Both the position numbers and the translations under genes were made by a program. This document shows positions 1 to 5,637 of a stretch of DNA of 12,696 bases, one piece after another. How positions within the stretch are numbered: the stretch's first letter is position 1; every line of letters begins with the position of its first letter. Below the pieces are notes generated by a model that saw only the letters and a list, made by a program, of their open reading frames with translations, was not told where the DNA came from and made no database searches. Source of the DNA: Pseudarthrobacter sp. (GTDB taxonomy: Bacteria; Actinomycetota; Actinomycetes; Actinomycetales; Micrococcaceae); assembly GCA_013362385.1 (NCBI GenBank), contig JABFWC010000139.1, positions 1-12,696 of the forward strand, written 5' to 3'.

Positions 1-1
1 C

Positions 2-1531
2 GCCACACCAGCACAGGACGTCACCGAAGGCGCTGAAACCAAAGCAGCATCCACCCTGTTCATCAACGGTTCATGGGAACCTGCCGCCTCCGGCGCTGTC
101 CGCGAAATCCGAAACCCTGCCGACGGCGAACTGGTCGCCACAGTCTCCGAAGCCGGCCGGGAGGATGCGGAACGCGCAATCGCCGCAGCCCGGGCAGCCT
201 TCGATTCCGGAGCCTGGTCCAGTGTTCCGGCACCGGAACGCGGCACGTTCCTCCTGAAGGTCGCCGCCGGCCTGCGGGAACATCGCGAGAAGTTCGCCCG
301 CGCAGAATCGCTGGACACCGGCAAGCGGATGGTCGAAAGCCGCATCGATATCGACGACATCGCCGCCTGCTTCGAGTACTTCGGCAGGCTCGCCGGGCAG
401 CAGGCCGGCCGGATCGTCGACGCCGGGAACGCCGATGTGGTCAGCAAGATCGTTTACGAGCCGGTAGGCGTCTGCGGCCTCATCACGCCATGGAACTACC
501 CCCTCCTCCAGGCAGCATGGAAGATTGCCCCGGCTTTGGCCGCCGGCTGCACCTTCGTGCTCAAGCCCTCCGAACTCACACCCTCGACGAGCATCCTGGC
601 CATGCAGCTGCTCAAGGACCTGGGCCTGCCGGACGGCGTCGCCAACCTCGTCACCGGACCCGGCGCCCAGGCAGGCGCACCGCTTTCGGAACACCCCGAC
701 GTCGACCTCGTCTCCTTCACCGGCGGCCTGGAAACCGGCAAGCGCATCGCCGCCGCGGCTGCCGGCACCGTCAAGAAGGTGGCGCTGGAGCTCGGCGGCA
801 AGAACCCCAACGTGGTGTTCGCGGACGCGGACTTCGATGCCGCCGTCGACAATGCCCTCAACGGTGCGTTCGTCCACTCCGGCCAGGTCTGCTCCGCCGG
901 GGCGCGGCTGGTGGTGGAGGAATCCATCGCCGAACGCTTCGTAGACGAACTGGTCCGCCGCGCCGAGGGCATCCGCCTCGGCGGCCCCTTCGACGACGCG
1001 GCCGAAACCGGCCCCCTGATCTCCGCCGCGCACCGCGACAAGGTCCACGCCTACGTCCAGCGCGGCCTCCAGGAGGGCGCGCGGCTGCGGACCGGCGGCG
1101 CGGCACCGCAGGGAGGAAAGTACGACGCCGGCTTCTACTACCAGCCGACCATCCTGGACCGCGTCACGCGGGGAATGTCCGTGGTCACCGACGAAGCATT
1201 CGGCCCAGTGGTCACCGTGGAGACATTCCGCACCGAGGACGAGGCCGTGGCCACCGCGAACGACACCGTCTACGGGCTGGCCGGCGCCGTCTGGACCCAG
1301 GATGCCGGCAAAGCACAGCGGGTGGCCAACCGGCTGCGGCACGGCACGGTCTGGATCAACGACTACCACCCCTACCTTCCCCAGGCCGAGTGGGGCGGCT
1401 TCGGCCAGTCCGGCGTCGGCCGCGAGCTCGGCCCCACGGGCCTGGCCGAGTACCAGGAAGCCAAGCACATCTACCAGAACACCAGCCCGCAGGTAACCGG
1501 CTGGTTCACTGACCACGGCAAGGAGAACTAG
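2..1531 (+). CDS. betB: Betaine-aldehyde dehydrogenase (GbsA/BetB type), 5' partial
   Basis: NAD(P)-dependent cytoplasmic aldehyde dehydrogenase that oxidises betaine aldehyde to glycine betaine, the second step of choline oxidation. The frame is open from base 2 to the TAG at 1529-1531, giving 509 codons. The first clear family block (LFINGSW) begins at visible codon 19, so only a few N-terminal codons are probably missing; the first in-frame ATG (329) would cut off part of the Rossmann domain and is not the start. Visible family marks are TPWNYP near codon 163, the general base Glu263 in LELGGKNPN, and the catalytic Cys297 in GQVCSAG; the 34-residue Glu-Cys spacing is canonical. The block TVWINDYHPYLPQAEWGG and the overall sequence resemble Bacillus GbsA more than a generic aldehyde dehydrogenase (recalled, not aligned). 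The AAGGAG for the next gene lies inside its last codons. The symbol betB is chosen by function; gbsA would serve as well. Confidence 0.93.
   Translation, partial: ATPAQDVTEGAETKAASTLFINGSWEPAASGAVREIRNPADGELVATVSEAGREDAERAIAAARAAFDSGAWSSVPAPERGTFLLKVAAGLREHREKFARAESLDTGKRMVESRIDIDDIAACFEYFGRLAGQQAGRIVDAGNADVVSKIVYEPVGVCGLITPWNYPLLQAAWKIAPALAAGCTFVLKPSELTPSTSILAMQLLKDLGLPDGVANLVTGPGAQAGAPLSEHPDVDLVSFTGGLETGKRIAAAAAGTVKKVALELGGKNPNVVFADADFDAAVDNALNGAFVHSGQVCSAGARLVVEESIAERFVDELVRRAEGIRLGGPFDDAAETGPLISAAHRDKVHAYVQRGLQEGARLRTGGAAPQGGKYDAGFYYQPTILDRVTRGMSVVTDEAFGPVVTVETFRTEDEAVATANDTVYGLAGAVWTQDAGKAQRVANRLRHGTVWINDYHPYLPQAEWGGFGQSGVGRELGPTGLAEYQEAKHIYQNTSPQVTGWFTDHGKEN
1520..1525 (+). promoter_or_regulatory. 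Ribosome binding site of choline oxidase
   Basis: AAGGAG lies 6 bases before the ATG at 1532 and inside the last codons of the dehydrogenase gene. This fixes the choline oxidase start and implies that the two genes are translated from one mRNA. Confidence 0.8.
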
Positions 1532-3172
1532 ATGCACTACGACAACATTGAGGACGTGGCAGAACGCGGGTTCGACTACGTCGTCATCGGCGGCGGGTCC
1601 GCTGGCGCCGCCGTGGCAGCACGGCTGAGCGAGGACCCGGAGGTGACCGTGGCCCTCGTCGAGGCGGGCCCGGACGACCGGAACCTGCCCGAAATCCTGC
1701 AGCTGGACCGCTGGATGGAGCTGCTCGAATCCGGCTACGACTGGGACTACCCGGTGGAACCGCAGGAGAACGGCAACTCCTTCATGCGGCACGCCCGCGC
1801 CAAGGTCATGGGCGGCTGCTCGAGCCACAACTCCTGCATCGCGTTCTGGGCCCCGCGGGAAGACCTGGACGAGTGGGAGTCCAAATACGGCGCCACCGGC
1901 TGGAACGCCAACGCCGCCTGGCCGCTCTACAAACGGCTGGAAAGCAACCAGGACGCCGGCCCGGACGCACCGCACCACGGCGACTCCGGCCCCGTGCACC
2001 TGATGAACGTGCCCCCGGCCGATCCTGCCGGCGTCGCGCTCCTGGACGCCTGCGAACAGTCCGGCATCCCCCGGGCGAAGTTCAACTCCGGCACCACCGT
2101 CATCAACGGCGCCAACTTCTTCCAGATCAATCGGCAGGCGGACGGCACCCGCGCCTCCAGCTCGGTCTCCTATATCCACCCCATCATCGACCGCCCCAAC
2201 TTCACCCTCCTCACCGGCCTGCGCGCCCGCCAGCTGGTGTTTGACGCGGACAAGCGCTGCACCGGCGTGGACGTGGTGGACGGAGCGTTCGGCCGCACCC
2301 ACCGGCTCACCGCGTACCAGGAAGTCATCGTCTCGACCGGGGCCATCGACACCCCCAAGCTGCTCATGCTCTCCGGAGTCGGCCCGGCCGAACACCTCGC
2401 CGCGCACGGCATCAAAGTCGTGGCGGACTCCCCCGGCGTGGGCGAGAACCTGCAGGACCACCCCGAGGGCGTGGTGCAGTTCGAGGCCAAACAGCAGATG
2501 GTGCAGACATCCACGCAGTGGTGGGAAATCGGCATCTTCACCCCCACCGAGGATGGCCTGGATCGCCCGGACCTGATGATGCACTACGGCTCGGTCCCGT
2601 TCGACATGAACACGCTGCGTCACGGCTACCCCACCACGGAGAACGGCTTCAGCCTCACTCCGAACGTCACGCACGCCCGGTCCCGCGGCACCGTCCGGCT
2701 GCGCAGCCGCGACTTCCGCGACAAGCCCATGGTGGACCCGCGCTACTTCACGGACCCCGAGGGCCATGACATGCGTGTCATGGTGGCCGGCATCCGCAAG
2801 GCCCGCGAGATCGCCGCCCAGCCTGCCATGGCTGAGTGGACCGGCCGCGAACTCTCCCCCGGCATCGAGGCGCAGACCGACGAGGAACTGCAGGACTACA
2901 TCCGCAAGACCCACAACACCGTCTACCACCCGGTGGGCACCGTCCGGATGGGTGCGTACGACGACGACATGTCGCCGCTGGACCCGGAGCTGCGGGTCAA
3001 GGGAGTCACCGGGCTCCGCGTCGCCGATGCATCCGTCATGCCCGAACATGTCACCGTCAACCCCAACATCACCGTCATGATGATCGGCGAGCGCTGCGCC
3101 GACCTGATCCGCGCCGGCAGGGCAGGACAAACCACGGCGTCGGAACTCGAGCTCAGCGCAGCCCCCGCCTAG
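1532..3172 (+). CDS. codA: Choline oxidase (FAD, GMC oxidoreductase family)
   Basis: Cytoplasmic flavoenzyme that oxidises choline to betaine aldehyde and on to glycine betaine, using O2 and releasing H2O2. The 546 residues equal the length I recall for the Arthrobacter globiformis enzyme. The N-terminal FAD dinucleotide-binding motif is VIGGGSAGA (residues 18-26). Counting residues puts every known functional position in register: His99 (covalent FAD link, in CSSHN) and Ser101, Glu312 (binds the trimethylammonium head, in DHPEG), His351 (in MMHYG), Val464, His466 (in VYHPVG) and Asn510 (in VTVNPN). This separates it from membrane-linked choline dehydrogenase BetA, which shares the fold. The ATG at 1532 directly follows the upstream TAG and has a good ribosome binding site at 1520-1525. 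It forms one operon with the dehydrogenase, and probably with the downstream permease. Confidence 0.96.
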   Translation: MHYDNIEDVAERGFDYVVIGGGSAGAAVAARLSEDPEVTVALVEAGPDDRNLPEILQLDRWMELLESGYDWDYPVEPQENGNSFMRHARAKVMGGCSSHNSCIAFWAPREDLDEWESKYGATGWNANAAWPLYKRLESNQDAGPDAPHHGDSGPVHLMNVPPADPAGVALLDACEQSGIPRAKFNSGTTVINGANFFQINRQADGTRASSSVSYIHPIIDRPNFTLLTGLRARQLVFDADKRCTGVDVVDGAFGRTHRLTAYQEVIVSTGAIDTPKLLMLSGVGPAEHLAAHGIKVVADSPGVGENLQDHPEGVVQFEAKQQMVQTSTQWWEIGIFTPTEDGLDRPDLMMHYGSVPFDMNTLRHGYPTTENGFSLTPNVTHARSRGTVRLRSRDFRDKPMVDPRYFTDPEGHDMRVMVAGIRKAREIAAQPAMAEWTGRELSPGIEAQTDEELQDYIRKTHNTVYHPVGTVRMGAYDDDMSPLDPELRVKGVTGLRVADASVMPEHVTVNPNITVMMIGERCADLIRAGRAGQTTASELELSAAPA

Positions 3173-3227
3173 GCAACGGGCACAGGCAACATCCCCCGGC
3201 AAGACGGCCGGGCATGCACCAGGCAAC
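3171..3227 (+). repeat. Three copies of AGGCAAC after codA
   Basis: The heptamer AGGCAAC occurs at 3171-3177, 3184-3190 and 3221-3227, the first copy overlapping the codA stop. The spacing (13 and 37 bases) is irregular. It may be chance, the trace of a small duplication, or a protein-binding site; nothing seen decides between these. Confidence 0.4.
3195..3212 (+). other. Short GC hairpin between codA and the permease gene
   Basis: CCCGGC at 3195-3200 pairs with GCCGGG at 3207-3212 across a 6-base loop. No T-run follows, so it is a weak terminator candidate at best. It may instead be a processing or attenuation point that sets permease expression below that of the enzymes. The rest of the 133-base gap shows no convincing promoter. 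Confidence 0.35.
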
Positions 3228-3294
3228 GCCGGGGCACCCCCTTTTGACCTTTCCGCACCCCAGGGCGGCCGGTCCCATCGTGCTTTTCTGACTT

Positions 3295-3299
3295 AGGAG
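3295..3299 (+). promoter_or_regulatory. Ribosome binding site deciding a TTG start
   Basis: AGGAG lies 6 bases before the TTG at 3306, which is ideal spacing. The in-frame ATG at 3339 has no comparable purine-rich stretch before it, so TTG is the preferred start of the permease. Confidence 0.7.
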
Positions 3300-3305
3300 T
3301 CCGTA

Positions 3306-4922
3306 TTGGAACCCAGCAAGAGTATTGATTCAAGCGGCATGGACGAATTTGGCTACACCCAGACCCTCGACCGGAGCATCGGCAAATTTGCCAGCTTTGC
3401 CGCAGGCGTCAGCTACATCTCCATCCTCACCGGTGTTTTCCAACTGTTCTACTTTGGTTTTTCCATGGCCGGCCCGGCGTACGCCTGGTCCTGGCCGATC
3501 GTGTTCGTCGGCCAGCTGATGGTGGCCCTGTGCTTCGCCGAGCTCGCCGGCCGCTACCCGGTCGCTGGCTCCGTCTACAACTGGGCCAAGCGGCTCGCAT
3601 CGGGCACTTCGGCCTGGTTGGCCGGCTGGCTGCTGCTGCTCTCCTCGATCATGGCGCTGGGCTCCGTGGCGCTCGCCCTGCAGATCACGCTGCCGCAGCT
3701 CTGGTCCGGCTTCCAGTTCATCGGCGACGGCACCGGCCCCTACGACTTCGCCATGAACGGCGTGGTGCTGGCCACCATCATGATCACCATCTCCACGCTC
3801 ATCAATGCGTTCGGAGTGAAACTGATGACCCGGATCAACAGCATCGGCGTCTTCGTGGAACTGATTGCGGCCGTGCTGCTGATCCTCGCCCTGGGCTGGC
3901 ACGTGGTCCGCGGGCCTGAGGTCTTCTTCGACACCGCCGGCTTCGGCGAGGGCAACGACCTCGGCTTCTTCGGCGTCTTCCTGATCGGCGCCATGGCCTC
4001 CGGCTACGTCATGTACGGCTTCGACACCGCCAGCTCCCTCGGCGAGGAAACCAAGGACCCCAAGCGCACCGCGCCCAAGGCCATCCTGCGCGCCGTCACG
4101 GCCTCGTTCATCCTCGGCGGCCTGATCCTGCTCTTCGGCATCCTGGCCGCACCCGACCTGACCGACCCGGCCGTGGGCGCTGCCGACGGCGGCCTGCAGC
4201 ACATCGTGCTCTCCGTCCTGGGCGGTCCCTTCGGCAAGGCCTTCCTGGCCTGCATCGTGGTGGCCGTGGTGGTCTGCACCCTGGCCGTCCATGCCGCCGC
4301 CATCCGGATGATGTTCGCAATGGCCCGCGACAACAACCTGCCCTTCAGCCGCCAGCTCAGCAAGGTGGACCCGGTCCGCAGGACCCCCACCGTCGCCGCG
4401 ATCGTCATCGGCGTCATGGCCGTCATCCCGCTGCTGGTCAACGTCATGCAGCCGGCCATCTTCACCATCCTGTCCAGCATCAGCATCGTCCTGATCTACC
4501 TGTCCTACCTGCTGGTCACGGTTCCGCTGCTGCGCAAGCGGCTCCAGCGGAAGTGGCCCCTCATCGGGGACGGCTCCGAGGCAGGATTCTGCATGGGCAA
4601 GTGGGGGCTTCCCGTGAACATCCTCGCCGTCCTGTGGGGAGCCGCCATGACCATCAACCTGGTCTGGCCCCGCCCGGAAATCTACAACTCGGTCCCGCCC
4701 TTCGAGTGGTACCTGCAGTGGGGCGGTGTGATCTTCGTGGGAGCCGTGGTCATCGGCGGCGCCCTGATCTACCGGCTGAAGATCCGGCACCAGACGGGAG
4801 TGCTGGCCGAGCACGCCGCGGCCGTCGCCGCCCACCCGTCGTCGGCTTCCGCCCAGCGTCAGGTTCCGGCTGAAGCTGACGCTCCGGTGGAGCAACACGG
4901 GGTGGAGGTGACGGTGCCATAG
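3306..4922 (+). CDS. APC-superfamily permease, probable choline or amino acid importer
   Basis: Integral membrane secondary transporter of 538 residues with about 12 hydrophobic segments, for example near residues 38-56, 63-80, 103-122, 150-170, 180-199, 221-238, 262-282, 311-332, 362-380, 384-406, 434-453 and 470-489. Family blocks are FAELAGRYPVAGSVYNWAKR (77-96), the cytoplasmic loop GFDTASSLGEETKDPKRTAP (238-257) and RMMFAMARDNNLPFS (334-348). These fit the amino acid/choline transporter branch of the APC superfamily, which includes GABA permeases and the fungal choline permease Hnm1. The hydrophilic tail (about 495-538) is rich in Ala, Glu and Val. The start is TTG at 3306 because of the AGGAG at 3295-3299; ATG at 3339 is the alternative. 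Its place behind codA suggests import of choline or a trimethylammonium compound, but GABA or another amino acid cannot be excluded from sequence. Confidence 0.85.
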   Translation: MEPSKSIDSSGMDEFGYTQTLDRSIGKFASFAAGVSYISILTGVFQLFYFGFSMAGPAYAWSWPIVFVGQLMVALCFAELAGRYPVAGSVYNWAKRLASGTSAWLAGWLLLLSSIMALGSVALALQITLPQLWSGFQFIGDGTGPYDFAMNGVVLATIMITISTLINAFGVKLMTRINSIGVFVELIAAVLLILALGWHVVRGPEVFFDTAGFGEGNDLGFFGVFLIGAMASGYVMYGFDTASSLGEETKDPKRTAPKAILRAVTASFILGGLILLFGILAAPDLTDPAVGAADGGLQHIVLSVLGGPFGKAFLACIVVAVVVCTLAVHAAAIRMMFAMARDNNLPFSRQLSKVDPVRRTPTVAAIVIGVMAVIPLLVNVMQPAIFTILSSISIVLIYLSYLLVTVPLLRKRLQRKWPLIGDGSEAGFCMGKWGLPVNILAVLWGAAMTINLVWPRPEIYNSVPPFEWYLQWGGVIFVGAVVIGGALIYRLKIRHQTGVLAEHAAAVAAHPSSASAQRQVPAEADAPVEQHGVEVTVP

Positions 4923-4926
4923 GGCT

Positions 4927-4955
4927 GCTGCTGCAGCAGGGTCCGCTGCAGCAGC
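4927..4955 (+). terminator. Hairpin 4 bases after the permease stop
   Basis: GCTGCTGCAG (4927-4936) and CTGCAGCAGC (4946-4955) are perfect 10-base inverted repeats around a 9-base loop. There is no T-run. It probably acts with the stronger hairpin that follows. Confidence 0.55.
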
Positions 4956-4965
4956 TCATCTCAAA

Positions 4966-5007
4966 GGAAGGGTCGACGACGGCAGCCACGCCGTCGCCGG
5001 CCCTTCC
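4966..5007 (+). terminator. Strong terminator-like hairpin closing the choline operon
   Basis: GGAAGGG (4966-4972) pairs with CCCTTCC (5001-5007). The inner CGACGGC (4977-4983) pairs with GCCGTCG (4990-4996) around a 6-base loop. The four bases between the arms give two pairs, a T-G wobble and one A-C mismatch, so the stem is 18 positions with 16 Watson-Crick pairs. The tail CTTGCGTC is poor in T, as is common for high-GC actinobacterial terminators. It could also protect the 3' end of the mRNA. Confidence 0.72.
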
Positions 5008-5055
5008 CTTGCGTCACACAAGGCTGCGGCGTCCTGATCAGGAGGGGCAACGCCC

Positions 5056-5061
5056 TACCCT
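5056..5061 (+). promoter_or_regulatory. Possible -10 box for a leaderless lipoprotein mRNA
   Basis: TACCCT fits the TANNNT pattern and ends 6 bases before the GTG at 5068, so transcription could begin at the start codon itself. The nearest Shine-Dalgarno-like run, AGGAGGGG at 5040-5047, is 20 bases from the GTG and too far to serve it. No clear -35 box is visible. This is inferred from pattern only. Confidence 0.4.
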
Positions 5062-5067
5062 TGACAC

Positions 5068-5637
5068 GTGACACTGACTAAGATCCGGACCGCCGCCGCG
5101 AGCTCCCTCGCCGCCGCAGGTCTCCTGCTGACCCTCGCCGCCTGCTCCACGCCGGCCGCCACCCAGACCACTCCCTCTGCCGCCGCCTCCACGGCCGCCG
5201 CTTCCGCCAGCGCCACCGCGGCCAGTACCTCCTCCGGCCCTTGTGCCGGCGTGAAGGTCATCGTCGATTCGGGCTCGCTGAAGCAGTCCGCCGCCGACAC
5301 CTCCACCTGCGTGCCCGCGGACGGACCCACTCTGGCATCGGACGTGCTGGGCAAAGCCCACGTGAAGATCGAGGGCACCGCCAAGTACCCCACGAGCTTC
5401 GCGTGCCGCGTCAACGGCGTGCCCGCTGCGGACTTCGACATCAAGCACAAGGGCGGCACTACCCGCGAAGCGTGCGATGACAAAAACACGGTCTCCTATT
5501 GGGCCCTCTGGGTGAAGCCCGCCGCCGGCACGTGGGCCTACGCGCAGGAAGGCCTGGACAGCCTCAAGCTCAGCCCCGGCGAGAGCCTTGAACTGCTCTA
5601 CACCGTGGACAACGAACCGGCAGCCCCCGCGGCATGA
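5068..5637 (+). CDS. DUF4430-like lipoprotein, candidate corrinoid-binding partner of the ECF transporter
   Basis: A 189-residue exported lipoprotein. Residues 1-25 form a signal peptide (basic start, then an Ala/Leu core) ending in the lipobox LAAC with Cys26 as the lipid anchor. Residues 27-57 are a flexible Ala/Ser/Thr stretch. The rest (58-185) has the look of DUF4430: CRVNGVPA at 113-120, the aromatic block SYWALWVK (143-150), then GTWAYAQEGLDSLKL (154-168) and a Pro-Gly turn. Cys59, Cys81, Cys113 and Cys136 could form two disulfides. DUF4430 is the beta domain of transcobalamin and intrinsic factor, and bacterial members are found beside ECF transporter genes. An in-frame TGA at 5062-5064 rules out an earlier start, so the GTG at 5068 is used. 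Its stop overlaps the next start as ATGA, implying translational coupling. Family assignment is by eye, and the ligand is inferred. Confidence 0.75.
   Translation: MTLTKIRTAAASSLAAAGLLLTLAACSTPAATQTTPSAAASTAAASASATAASTSSGPCAGVKVIVDSGSLKQSAADTSTCVPADGPTLASDVLGKAHVKIEGTAKYPTSFACRVNGVPAADFDIKHKGGTTREACDDKNTVSYWALWVKPAAGTWAYAQEGLDSLKLSPGESLELLYTVDNEPAAPAA

Noticed and set aside
329..1531. Dehydrogenase starting at the ATG at 329
   Set aside because: The 109 codons before it encode clear aldehyde dehydrogenase N-terminal sequence, so the true start lies left of the window.
71..3226. Minus-strand open frame of 1051 codons opposite the dehydrogenase and codA
   Set aside because: It spans two well-recognised genes and their junction, has low-complexity Gly/Val/Asp/His composition, and shows no recognisable domain. 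It is a by-product of third-position GC bias in the real genes.
3244..3249. TTGACC as a -35 box for the permease
   Set aside because: No -10-like hexamer lies 16-19 bases downstream, so a promoter here is not supported.
3330..4898. Minus-strand open frame of 522 codons opposite the permease
   Set aside because: It is very rich in Asp, Gly, His and Gln, which is the antisense image of hydrophobic membrane-protein codons. No domain was seen.
4923..5067. Cobalamin riboswitch upstream of the lipoprotein gene
   Set aside because: The gap is 145 bases and mostly taken by two terminator-like hairpins. AGCCAC in the loop of the second one is only a chance resemblance to part of a B12 box. Nothing resembling the full fold is present, and the gap upstream of metH (66 bases) is shorter still.
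5061..5081. Tiny upstream frame TTG..TAA behind AGGAGGGG at 5040-5047
   Set aside because: The 6-codon frame overlaps the lipoprotein start, and the purine run is 13 bases or more from its TTG. There is no support for translation beyond chance.
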